The translations under genes were made by a program, and so were the position numbers. A DNA stretch of 64,000 bases from contig CM040448.1 of the NCBI GenBank assembly GCA_022749755.1, forward strand, positions 3,344,481 through 3,408,480, written 5' to 3'. The notes under the pieces are model-generated. The model saw nothing but the letters and a program-made list of their open reading frames with translations, was not told where the DNA came from and searched no databases. Source of the DNA: Azadirachta indica. Lineage: Eukaryota > Streptophyta > Magnoliopsida > Sapindales > Meliaceae. This document shows, one piece after another, positions 11,146-23,700 of this stretch (the first letter of the stretch is position 1; each line of letters begins with the position of its first letter).

Positions 11146-14100
11146 TCATATGGTTTGGAGGAACCTACTGTTCACCCCAGCTCTATACAGTTGCAGCTCG
11201 GATGAAGTTGTTATGCTAATCTCGGTGTTGGCAGGAGCAAAGAGAACATCTCCTTTGGCAACCACATCTTTGTGGGATCCTGTATGCATTGTTCCCTCAC
11301 CAACAGTCACCAAGAAAACTGAAGGACCTGAGACTGCTGGAAACACAGATGATGCTCCCTTGGGAAGAATGCAGCAATCAACTTCAAATTCATCAAAAGG
11401 CGGGAGATACCTTGTTATATATGGACTCAGAGGAAATCCTTGCAGGATTTCAGGGAAGCCCTGGAAGAGACACAGTAAAATTTAGTTTTAAGGAAACAAG
11501 TGTTTGCTCTTAAAGAAAATATTTAATCAATGACTTCAACTAAGTATCCAATAAATTCTTACCCGTTTATATGAAAGCATAGAACAGAGAGTTTGGACAT
11601 CTCGGTTCTTGGGAGTAAGACCAGCCCGAACAACATTGTCTGAGGTTGCCATGCATTCAACGCATTCACCAGAAATGTATGCATGGGGTTCATTTGCCCC
11701 AAGATACAATGCTTCACCAGGTTTAAGCTTTACATAATTGAAAAAAAAGGCCGATATAACACCAATATCAGCTGGATATTGCCTTTCTAACCTCAAGACC
11801 AGCTGCTCCTTTTCACTCAAGGGCCTCACCTACACACAGAGAAAAGGAAATCTTTTGATCAAGTAATTGTGACCAACATGTCAGGAAGGGAAAGAAAATA
11901 AACAAAGCTACTTCTTAACAATTTCATATTTCATGTATATAGATGGAAACAATTAATGAAATTAACAAAGATCATGCAGACATCAAGTGTACCAGATATG
12001 TGCCCCCTTGTTATTAGCTTTTCTAACTTTAAATTCTAATTTTAAGAACAAAATTATCATTCAATTAGAGCCCTAACGCAGTTAACGAAAGGTACAAGAT
12101 TAAGCATTTAGCATGTTCTACATAGATATAAGAGACAAGCTCATCTGCTGCAAAACTATCTATTATTTGAGTATATAGTCCAAAAGTAGTAAATTTTCTC
12201 AATGCAAATGAAGCTGTAAGAAAAAACATAACAAAATAACAACATGAAGCACTTGAAAACAATAAGCATTCATGCTAAGCTAAAATCTTCTACTGACCTG
12301 ACTTTCAATTTGCATGCGACTTTTCAGTTTAGATATTGCTTTAGTTGTCATCTCCTTACTAGCTGTCATGAGTTGGGTGAAAATTGACTGCAGAACAGAT
12401 TTTACTTTCTCATCCCCATCCTGCTCATTGATCTGTAAAACTTTGTTTGCATCGACACTGCCAACCAGTTCCACAATCTCAGGAACATTTTGCAGCACAC
12501 TCTTGAGTTCCTGGAGGGAAAATAATTGTTTATAAGAATTGATCAAGAGTTTAAAATAGATATAATTAAATAATTTTGTAAAACTTATATAGGTTCACAT
12601 AAATTATATACAAATTAGATAAATAAAGACATAAAAAGCTCTTACAATCTAGAGGAGGAGGGAAAAATCACCCTTTTCTACTGTGGGTGCTCACTTATTA
12701 ATAACAAAAATTCCTTCACAAAATTTCAGTCTTCAATAGTTTGAAGAAAATCATCAATGTTTCAGCTAAAGCATTGATATTAAGCAAATAAAAATGTCAA
12801 GCCCTAGCTACATCAAGAGATAAGTTTCAGGGTCCCCACAGAATTTGTTTGATTTAATTGATAGATGCAAAACTGATATAGCACCTGAAGACTGATGAAT
12901 CCACAAAGGGCCTCAAACTCTGTTATTGCCAAAGCCATCTCAGGCTTGTGATTGTCATCCCTGTATACATTTGGCTGCAATTTGTGCAGGGTCTTTGCCA
13001 ACTCCTTATCTGGATGAGCCTGTATCGACAATGCTTTTGCAACTGAAAGTACCTAACATGAACCAAATGAAAATCACACACAACTTCCAAAATGTATTTA
13101 AACAATTTTAAAAATCAATAACAGATAGAATCAACAACTACAATTAAACTTTAAATTCCCAACCATACATAAATATCTCAACCAAAAAGGAGATAACAAA
13201 CCCACTTATCTAACTTTATTTACCAGTACATTAAGGCTTGAATCCAAAATTTAATACTCTGACTCTCCAACCCAAACAGTAGCTATGCTTTGAAACGCAG
13301 TAGGTGGTCCACAAGGCCTTTCCCAGAATTCAATGAAACAGCAATGCAACTTGTGACACATGGCCTACTTGGCCCCAATCATAGTTTTAAAGAGAATTTC
13401 CGCTTATTGCTAAACTGTCAATCTCCTTGGGAAGAGGATTTCTTATTCTTCATATTTGGTGTGATTTGAGATGATTACACACACTAGCAAAAAGTAAGGG
13501 ACTAATGGAACATTTCAAGAATAAGAATATATTCTCCTCTTCCAAAGGATTTATTAAAACAATAAGAAAAGTTTTTAGAAAGAGAGACAGCAGGGTAAAG
13601 TAAGAGATTAGAAGAGAAAAATTAGAAAATGGAACCTCTCCTGTCTACTGTTTTTGTCAACTAATTAGGACAATTAGGCACGAAATATTCTGGTAAACTT
13701 TTCATCAAATTCTCAATAGAAAAATTTACAAAATATGGGACTGAAAAGTTACTAGTCGCCAACCAACATTTTCTGACCAGGTAATAGTTTTACAAATTAC
13801 ATTGACCATTCCTCTTTCCCAATTTCAGGTCAATTAATTTTCTGAATTCAATGAACAACAACAAAGTTGTATGATTTAAGAATCTATTCCAATGAATCAA
13901 TTCTCATCTCAGCATCCATTATCCATACATGTAGCAAGAAACATATTGTCCCAAAAATCTACTCTCTGAGGAAAAGAAGAATCAGTGATACTAAATGAAC
14001 TTCAAACAAAATAATATATGAACCCAAGAATATTAAAAATAAATAAATGCATAAATAACTAAGGTAGGCAAGAACCACTCTGGTAATACATTTCTTCAAC

Positions 14101-15225
14101 TTTTCAATAGTAATTTTAGTAATTTCAAACAGAAGAGATAGTTACTACTGACCAAATATCATATTTGACCAGGTGAAGCTTTTACCATAAACAATGACCA
14201 CCCATCTTTCACCAGTTATATTCAATTAATTCGAGAGCAATTAAATTCTGAATTCAAGTAAAGAATTTCAAGTTGGATGATTTAAGCAACCATTGAGATT
14301 AATCAACTCTCACCCTAATGGGTCCATTCACCTGTTAAGTCGGCCAAAAAAAATTCTCAACCAAAAAAAAAAAAGAAAATAATAATAATATAGACACCGA
14401 CATTGATATATCTAGTTAAAACAAAAAAAAAAAGATAAAAACATATATAATAAGTAATTTTTGAATTTGCAGATAGAATTGACCAGTTGCAAGAAATCCA
14501 TCCCAATGAATCAATTCACACTTTGTTCATTCATATACTAAGTCAGCCAAAAGAAAGCCTTTGGAAAGAAAACATAAATAATCATATTAAGATATCTAAT
14601 TTAAACAAAAAGAAAAAGATAAAAACATCTAGAAAAGGATTAAATTTTGAATTTGCAGACAGAATTACCATGTTGCATGACTTGCGAATCCATTGCAATG
14701 AATCAATTCTCATCGTCGAAGCCACACACACATGTACTAAGTGTTCTTATTAGGCAAACGTAGACACATTTTTATCCAAAAACGGATACGTCAATGTTAC
14801 AACAATTCACATGAGACAAGAAAATAAATAAACAGAAATTCAAAAACATGACTAACAAAAATTAAGAAGCAAACCTTGAACAAGAAGGGAAGATCGCAAC
14901 CCCAGTTGTTTAAAACCTTATCACCAAGCACATTAGGATTCTTCAATATCCAAGATTTAAAACTCGTAGTCTCACCACCACAACATCCGCCGTTGGCCGC
15001 TCCATTTTCCAAAGCGCCGGTCTTCTTCACCACAAAGGACGGCCCAGAGTCATGAGTTCCCATCCAGAACTCAGCATAAGGCTTATACAACTCAATTTCT
15101 TTCCCAGAATTCAAGCCATAAAGCTTAGCAACAAGGGAGTCGGCACCAGCACGACCCCAATCGTAGTTCTGAACGGAACATGTCAGCCTGAGAAGTCTCT
15201 TTGGCGACTTCAAATCAGCATCCAT
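11146..15225 (-). CDS. PMI: Mannose-6-phosphate isomerase, type I (PMI)
   Basis: Five exons on the minus strand (15225-14875, 13052-12885, 12510-12298, 11829-11563, 11460-11146) give 437 residues, matching plant PMIs. The enzyme interconverts mannose 6-phosphate and fructose 6-phosphate, supplying GDP-mannose and ascorbate synthesis in the cytosol. Both family signatures are present: YRDDNHKPE at residues 147-155 and the block from HAYISGE to RAGLTPK at 293-318. The zinc-site segment QAHPDK is at 128-133, and the N-terminal [11 protein letters not shown] is typical. All exon ends fall between codons. Intron 1 is long (1.8 kb) and contains tandemly repeated DNA. An ABRE/G-box-like ACGTGGC lies about 1 kb upstream near 16292; a role in control is only possible. 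Confidence 0.97.
13860..14745. repeat. Imperfect tandem repeat of about 190-205 bp in PMI intron 1
   Basis: An anchor like CCAATGAATCAATTC recurs near 13889, 14293 (weaker), 14503 and 14696. A second anchor (CTAAGTCAGCC-like) recurs near 14335, 14538 and 14738. A third (GATAAAAACAT...TTGAATTTGCAGA) recurs near 14435 and 14617. The last three units are therefore head to tail at about 190-205 bp spacing. They are well diverged and entirely intronic. Confidence 0.7.
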
Positions 15226-18200
15226 AATAAATAGTGGACGTTGAAAGAGAAAAGAATGAGAAGATGGGTAGTTTAGGAGAGTGTAATCGGTGATGGGTAT
15301 GGCTGAAAATGCGGCATTGCGCTGGTTTTTAAAGCGTTTGAAAGGGTAGCAGGAGAGAGGGAAACAGGTTGAAGAAATGAATGAAAGAGAAAGATAGAGT
15401 GAAGACGAAGTGGCCTCTATGACTCTGACGCCCTTTACAGTTTTCCTTCCTTTTCTTTCTCTCTTATCTTCCTATTTTCTTTTTCATTTTTTAAAATTTC
15501 TTTTTCGTATTTTGCAAGAAACTATTTTTTTTATATTTATTAAAAAATAATTTTTTCACTTTTTTTGGACAGGTAATTTGATTTAATTTATTTGTTTTTA
15601 TTTCCATTTATTCTTCTCAATTCATTCAGATTTTTTTAATATGCTTTCACGTTTGAAAAGAATCTGAATCTATAAACGCTTCTTCCTTTTACTACATTTT
15701 CCAAATTCCTAAAAACATAACAATATAATAACTAATACTTAAGAATATAACGCTTATTTAGTTTAACATGTTTAGTTATGAATGTAAATTAACCAATAAA
15801 CAATCCAAATTAAATTAATTTAGCACTTATTTATTTCTTTTTTTACCAGAATGATATATTTTAAAAATTATATAATTTTTCATATTGTTTTAAATATATT
15901 TAATTATTAATTCTGAAAAAAAAAAACGTCGAAAGTCTTTAACAGAGTCAGAGAAGTGGGAGACTTACCTAAAATAGAGATTGAGACGGACACGTTAGAT
16001 GACGGAATATGGATTGGGATTATCGTTTGGTTTTCGTAACTGCCTAGGATAATTACGAACAAAATTCTTGGAATGCTCGCGCCGTTTCAAGAAAACGGTA
16101 ACGATTTTTGGCCGTTATAATTCGACTGCATTTAAGGTAGTCGGTGACTCGGTGGAGATCGTCCGTTGCTGCATAAGTTGGACAGTCACTTTTAATGGGT
16201 CCCATCACCGTTCATCGTGTAGACCGAAGAAATACTGTCAATATCACAACACGAGGAAAGGAAGAATCTGTAATCACTGTAGATTTGTATACGTGGCAGG
16301 TAAAGAAATTTATTATATTAAATGACGTGGTTTATAAATAATTATTTGACTTTATATGATGTGCGAATTTTTATTTTATTTTTTGCAAAATAGAAAATTA
16401 TATGTACACGGTTTTTGAAAAGAAAAAAAAGTGTTTTCTAATGGAATTAGTTAACAAAAGGCACGTGAAGGTCCCACGCACAGGGCGTGGGCTCTCCCAC
16501 GTTGCGCAACTGTAACCCACGCATAATGTACCTTCTCCCTCTGTTTTTTTGTCATGGAAGTTGTTTGCACCTAACGCCAAATCTTTCTTTTTGAAAAGGA
16601 AATATACCCTTTTTTCTAAATTTAATTTTTAAAAATTTTAAGTATTATCGTCAAACTACTTTAATTTTGATAAAATTTAGAATTTATATAATTTTAAATA
16701 TATAAATTAAAATTTATTTTTAAATTTTTTAATATTTTTAATTGGCATTACATAAGAATTTTTAGTAATTAAAAAAAATTATTTTCCTTTCTTCTATAGG
16801 AAGAATCGAGAATTTGGTAATTTTAATTTTCTTAGTAATTTTTGTGTTTTTTTTTAAGGCCATTATGAGTATTTTTAGTTTTTTTATTAAAATATTTAGT
16901 GTGTTTTTTGTTTTATTTTTTCGTTAGTCAAAATAGTTTTTTTTAATAATAAAAAATTTTTTTCATATTTTTATTTGTCGTTTGATTGATATTAGAGAAA
17001 GAATTTTAAGAATTAAAAAAAATCGTCTTTTTCTATTGAAAGAAGATTAAAAATTGAGTTTTTAACCAATAAAATTTTTACGGTTCTTTTAAGGTAAAAT
17101 TATTTATAATATTCTTAAAATTGTTTATAATACTTTTACTTTATTTTAAAAAATTTACATTTTTTTTAAATAGAACTTTAAAAATTTATTTATTAAAATA
17201 ATTATTCAAATTTTTTTAAAAATTATTTGTTTTAAGCAAATAATTGATAAATTTTTATAAAAACTATATTTATAAAATCTCTATTGATAAAAAGGTTTAT
17301 TTTAAAAACCCTACTTAAAAAATTATATCAAGTGGACTCTTAATGACATATAAACAAAGATAATAATTTTATAGCTCAATTATAATTTCTTAAAAATCGT
17401 GTAGGTTCATAATATAATCATATATGTCATACTAAATTAAGATTTTGTCAAAATTAAAGCAGTTAGATGATAATAACCTTAACATTTTTTTGTATAAATT
17501 AATTGCTTTCCCATAATGAAAATTTGATTATAAAATCTGTTTTGCTTTTTAGAAAATCAATTAAAAATTAAACAATTGATTCAATTCATTAAAATAAAAT
17601 TTAAAAAGTTAATTGGATTCTTTCGTTAATAGGTTTTCCCAATATTTTTTATGTATACATTCATTTCCAAAGGAATTCCACTATTATTTTTTCTAAAAAC
17701 AACTCATTTAAAGACAAACCAATAGATTCAAATAGATACACCAATTTATTTTTTGAATTTAATAAACATTACAAAATTGATAACGTTCACCTTTATCAAT
17801 TTTTTTTTTTTAAATTTAAAAAACTCAATGAAAGATGAATCGACTAGTTCAATTGATACAGTGAACTTAATTTTTTTATTAACTCACCAAAATTTTATTA
17901 TAAATACCCTGTACCATTTGAAGGATTTAATTAATGACGAATCAACTGGATTTAGTAGAAGCACCAAATTTACTTTATGAATTAAGAAAAAAAAAACGTG
18001 ATTATACTTTTTAAAATTTTTAAGGGTTTTTTCACTTTTTGAATCAGAGTCTAAATAAACTTAATCAAATGTTAAAATCAATTTTTTTTAACTTTCTAAA
18101 AATATTTAAACTTAATTAAGTTAAAAATTTTAATTTATATATACAAATAATCAAATGTGAGTTATAATATCTTAATATTTATTAACATATATTTTTAATT

Positions 18201-18237
18201 TTTTTTTGTTGTCACTATATATCTTTGTATGAAAAAT
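15226..18237. other. AT-rich intergenic region upstream of PMI
   Basis: The region holds the PMI promoter side (the first few hundred bases upstream of 15225) and then gene-poor DNA. The stretch 15950-16560 is less AT-rich and contains G-box or ABRE-like cores (ACGTGGC near 16292, GCACGTG near 16461). No coding gene is recognised: the short open frames here show no family signature. Confidence 0.5.
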
Positions 18238-19640
18238 AGGGATGTTGAGCGGATTGGATTGAATGGATTTCAGCAAATTCATATCCAATCCATCACTTAG
18301 TGGATTGAGATTTTCTCAATCTAATCTAATCCACAATACGAAGATTCGAATTTGATCCAATCTTTACAAAAAATTTTAAATCCGATTTAAAATATATTAA
18401 AAATATTTAATAATATTGATTATCTTTTATTAATGAAGATAATCAACAAAATAATATATGATTTATTTAAATTTCCAAACAAATATAATCATTCAAAATA
18501 AATAATAAAAAAATAAATATATAAATAATTATAATTAAATTTTTTAATAAAAAATTGCGTTCTTTGAAATTAAATCAAAAATTAAAAAAATGGTAAAAAT
18601 AATTATGGTAAGTTTATAATGATACATTATTAAAACTTATAATCTTTCACACAATATTGTTATCAAAATTTATGTTAACAAATAAAAAATAAGTATCATT
18701 AAATATATTCTTCTCAACACCTTAAAATCTCTTTGAAAAATAAAAGTATATTATAAAAAATATATTGATTATTGAAAAATAAAAAATAAATCTAATATAA
18801 TAGTATACAAGAATTTAACAAACTTATTAGACATAATTGTATATAAGTTTACGTATAATTATCAAATAAACTCATTAAACATAATTGTATATACGAATTT
18901 AACAACAATATAAAATTCAATTAGTCAATAATATAGAAAAAAATAAATTGTACAAGTTAAACATTAATAAGCACAAATATAGTTGTAAAAATTAAATAAT
19001 ATAAAGATTACATATAATTATCAAAATAAACTCATTAGACATAATTGTATCTAAGAATTTAACACCAATATAAAAAAATTTCAATTAGTCAATAATATAA
19101 AAGAAAATAAATTGTACAAATGAAACATTAATAAACACAAATATAATTATATAAATTGAATAATATAAATATTATATATATTTATAAAAAAAGACTCATT
19201 AGACATAATTGTATATAAGAATTTAATATCAACATTTAGTAATATATTACAAAAAATTAAAACATAATTTAAAATATTAATAAAGAAATTACGTTTAAAA
19301 CTTTGTATTTTGGGTTTCAGTCAAAAATTAGGAAGTTTACAAATGGAATGGGAATTTTTCTGCAAATTTATTGAAAATTATTGAATTAAAATTAATAGCT
19401 TATTAAATTTATGATAAATATTTTATAATTTTTATATATTATAAAATAATTTTTATTTAGTTTGGTGGATTAATAATGTACATGTATAATTCAATTCACT
19501 GTAAGTGGGTTTTAAATTTTTAAATCCAACCCAATTCAATGATCTGCCCAATTTTCTAAAAAATAGACTGAATCGGAATGAATTGAGCAGATTGGGTGGA
19601 TTAAATTGGCTTCCAATCCACTATGTGGAATACCGTCGTC
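18238..19640. repeat. Repeat-rich block with GGATTGGATT-type ends, possible decayed non-autonomous element
   Basis: The left edge (18238 onward) has TAGGGATGTTGAGCGGATTG followed by several GGATTGGATT or AATCCAATCC motifs. The right edge (19508-19640) has similar motifs in the opposite sense (AATCCAACCCAATTCAAT, CCAATCCACT). The interior is about 85% AT and includes a tandem repeat. Subterminal inverted motif clusters of this kind occur in hAT-like MITEs, but no clean terminal inverted repeat or target-site duplication could be fixed. Confidence 0.3.
18792..19235. repeat. Tandem repeat, about 160-bp unit
   Basis: The segment ACTCATTAGACATAATTGTA recurs at about 18870, 19030 and 19194 (spacings about 160 and 164). 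It is each time followed by AAGAATTTAACA-like DNA and, in the two full units, by TTTCAATTAGTCAATAATAT and AAATTGTACAA blocks in the same order. A partial unit precedes them near 18823. There are about 2.5 diverged copies. Confidence 0.8.
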
Positions 19641-20702
19641 AAATAATTTATCTAATTTTTAATCAATCTTTTTATTTGAATAGATTAATTCATATTTTTT
19701 TTTCATAATTTTCATACCTTATCTTTTTATTTGGATTTTTTTGCATTATATTTAAAAATAATATCACTTTTAAAAATTAGATTTTGAGAAGCAATTTCTC
19801 TTCAATTTCTCAAATTTTGTTTTAACTAATTTTGATAAAATTTTGCCAAATGATTAAATTAACTTTTGCAACTTAAAATGACTTTTATCTTGTTCAATTT
19901 CTAACAACTCTTAATGTTATTTTATGTAAAAAAATTGATTAAATACAAATTTATTGACTCATTTGACACACCATATTTGTTTTCTTTGAATTAAACAAAG
20001 ATTTAAAAAAATTGATCAAATTCTTCCTTTGTGAATTGAGTCATAGGTAAATTATAAGGATCAGTAAATGAGAATAAAAATCTATTTAAATTGATTGAAA
20101 AATCACAATGAAATTATATCTAAACATAATAAGAAAAAATTTGATAGAACGAGGGAACTGTTCAAGTTTTTAATTATCTTGGTAATTTTTCAAAGTTTGT
20201 TTATATTCTTTATCTCCTTAACTTTTAAATGATATTTATGTTTGTAGTCTACATCTGAAAAATTTTATAAGTTTAAATTATTTGATTAGAGGCTTAAAAA
20301 AGAAAATCAATCTATTTTCTTAAATAAATTTTTTATTGTGAATTTTTTAATTTCTTGTCTTTTTTTTTCACATATTGAACAAATCAGTCTTGTGATTTGA
20401 GCTAAAATTTGATGGTAGAAAATCTTTTTCTACTTGAAATTGCTTAGTTGATTAATTAGCAACCGTAAAATGTTAAGGAGGGGATAAAATATTTTTAAAT
20501 TAATTAAATGGTTATAATTTATATATATTGTTATATTTATTACTTTGTTTTTTTTCCTCTCTCTTTTTAACATTTTAGTAGAAAAATAGAAATCGTTGTG
20601 GGTCCCACGATTCTTTTTTTTGGGGAAATAATCGAAAATTCCCAAAAGTTTAAACTAATTAGGGTTTTTGATTGGGGACAGTCAGTCTCAGGGGCGCCAC
20701 CA
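19641..20702. other. AT-rich spacer upstream of ELP5
   Basis: No gene is recognised. The last 120 bases, up to the ATG at 20703, form the probable promoter and leader of ELP5 and include GTGGGTCCCAC near 20598 and AGGGTTTTTG near 20661. Confidence 0.5.
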
Positions 20703-23700
20703 ATGGCCGAAACTATCTGCAGAACACTTCGAGACGGGGGCTTAGAAGGAGAACACGCGCCTGCTCTCACTATCAAAGACTCCTTAGTTTCACCGTTTGG
20801 TTTCGATGTCTTTACTCACGTGCTCGCCCAGCTATCTAACTATGTTTTGGCGGGAAAATCTCAGTCAAGGTTACTTCACTTCACCCTAACACGACTCGCC
20901 CCGCCACCCCCCCGCCTTTTTGGTTTTTTTAAATTTTAGATCATCATGGCTTTACTAGCTAAACTTACGAAGTTCCGTTGTTCATTTATTCTTAAATGCA
21001 GAGGCCTTGTGATCGTTGCGTTTTCTCGGAGTCCGTCGTTTTATGTGGATTTGTTGATGAAAAAAGGAATTGATGTAGCTTCATCACATAAATGGTGAAT
21101 TTAATTGGGCATATTTTTTCTTATCTGTATTTAATTCCGTATTCCAATTGAATTTTTTATTATTTTTTAACTAAAAAGGATTTTAGCGTTTAAACAGAAA
21201 ATGATTTAAAAAGAGTACGTAACACCAACTTATTTATTGATTTCCTTTGTGGGTTTTACTGTGTGAAGTTTAGTTGGTTCTTGGTAGTGACTTGCATTTA
21301 GTTGCTATATTAATCTTGTGGGGAACTGTGGATGTATTTTTATTAACAGGGTTCAGATACTGGATTGTTACACGGATCCGCTTGGCTGGAAAAATCGGCT
21401 AAACGCCAAGGACCTTTCTGATGAAGCTTCTTCCTTGTCCAAAGTTTGGAAGGATGTGAGAAATTTGGATAAGTTGCACACATCAATTATTGAACTTGGT
21501 AAAGGTAATTTTTTTAATCTATTATTTTTTCTTCTGTTTGTAAGTGTAAAGCTCACTCTACATGATGAATACTTATGAAGATAATTAGGTTCTGATGGGC
21601 ATCTGTTTAATGTTTGTTTGTGTTTGTAGGATTGGTTGGACAAGGGAAGGGTCGTTTCTCTATTGCCATTGACTCGGTAATTACCTGAGAATTGTCAATA
21701 TCTAATAAGAGCTGCAATTATTTTTGTTGACAATGTATTGACTAGGTGTAATGACTTCCCTATCACGTTTGATGAACTTCAAGAGCACACTTGAGTGTTT
21801 TTATATGTATATCATGACAAATGTTGCTTTGGAAGTTTTAGCTGCATTCCATGTCATATAGATAGGATCTTGTTAAGAAGTTTCAATCTTAAAGAGAATC
21901 TACCGTAGAGGAGTTTAATTGTCTTCTTGTCGAAGCTTCCCATTGAGCACCAAAAATTTACAAGTAAAAAGTTTTTGTTGCTAATCTTTCTCATTAGGAG
22001 CCTCACTCTTTTGTTAGGTGGTGCTAGGAAACTTCCTGTCAAGTGCAAAACACATTGTTGGGGATAGGCTCTGTAAGAGGCATTTTTGAGGGCTAGCATG
22101 TTTAGTGTCTTAAAAAATTAATAGATTTATCAATAAAAAAAATATGTATTATGGGATTTATGGGCCAGTTAGACCTTACCTATTGGGTGCAATCATATGT
22201 TGAAATTGCTGGATAGGATTGCATTTCCGTGGTTCAGTTGGAAGAAATGCCACACACTTTGGGCAATTAACAAGCTGTCAGAAAGTACTTCTAAAGTGCT
22301 CCTTTGTCTCATTTTGGACAAGCGTGGTATTGTCACGTGTTGTTGAGGAAGTGACGATTTCTTGATTGATATTCATACATTGCTTTCTTCCCAATGCCTT
22401 TGATATATTGATCATTGTGTCTTAGGGTCATGGTTCGGTGCTGTTTTAGTAGAATGAAAATTCTGCTGCTATAGTGCCTGAAACATTCATTTGATAGAGG
22501 ATACAGGCTTTATATAGAATGACGATAACTCATTTTCTTAGGCCAGCAAATGGGATAATTCTTGGGCCAAATTCCTTCATCATTTGAAATCTTGTATGAG
22601 ATTAAGGCATCAATTAAAATCTATAATGGTTTACTTGATGATTTGAAATTCTAATAATCATATAATGTGCTGATAAGTACTGTGCAGTAATGCTTCCTTT
22701 TTTACTGCTGTGAGTAGAGTACCTCAACATAAACGAGAGAATATATTTGAATTTTGAAGATGATGCAGTTTGGTTAAAAAAAACTGAAGTAGCAAAGCCT
22801 TGGGTAAAATAGTGGTTGGCGCAGTTATAGTGCTTAAATTGTTTTTAAAATAGAAAATCCCATGAGTAATGGAGAAACTCCATGAAAGAGAGATTAATGA
22901 TTCATAAAAATCACTTAATGGGAAATGCCTCGAATAAATCCAATGGTTATTAATAATTCTGTTAGACAGAAAACCATAAAGTTCATATGTGAATTTGTTT
23001 GAATATATAATTTCCTTTTAAAATATCTAGTTCAGACTGGAAATTTGTTTCTAGTTGAGTCTGCAAATTTGTTTTTGGTGAAAATGGAAGTCATATTGTG
23101 ATGGATAACCATTACATGATCACAGCATCTCTGACATGTTAATTTTGGTAACAATGCAAATTTTTTGCAATTAGAGTTTCATTATTGAATTGGGGGGTCT
23201 TTATCAGCTGTAAAAATATCTTGTAGGAATATGAAATGAGGGAATAAAATGAAGGCTAAAGCCCTTAACTTCTTTTTTTTCTCTTTTAGTACTATTTTCT
23301 TATGAAATTTTTTAAGGAACTTAAATGAGGAAGAAGAAAATGCTATTTAATTTTGGAAAAGTTTGTAAAAGAATAATTGACCTATTGCAGAGTATGATTA
23401 TGTTGCCATTCTCCTTTTTATTTTTTAATTTTCTTTTTCAGGATGAAAATGGAAGTCACGTTGAAATGGATACTAATTACAAGATAACTGCATCTGTGAC
23501 ATGTTATTTTGTGATAATATTGCTAATTTTTATGTAATTAGAGTTTGCATATTGACTTGAGAGGCTTATATCAGCTGTAATATACTACTACTTGTCAAAA
23601 GTTGGTAGATATTCTTTCATTCATTGAATATCTTGTAGGAATTTGAAATTAGGGAATAAGAAAATGCCTGTTTATTTGTGGAAAAAGTTTGCAAAAGAAG

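Noticed and set aside
16068..16325. 85-codon open frame in the PMI upstream region
   Set aside because: Basic, Cys-rich translation with no domain, no plausible splice partners and AT-rich surroundings; no support as a gene.
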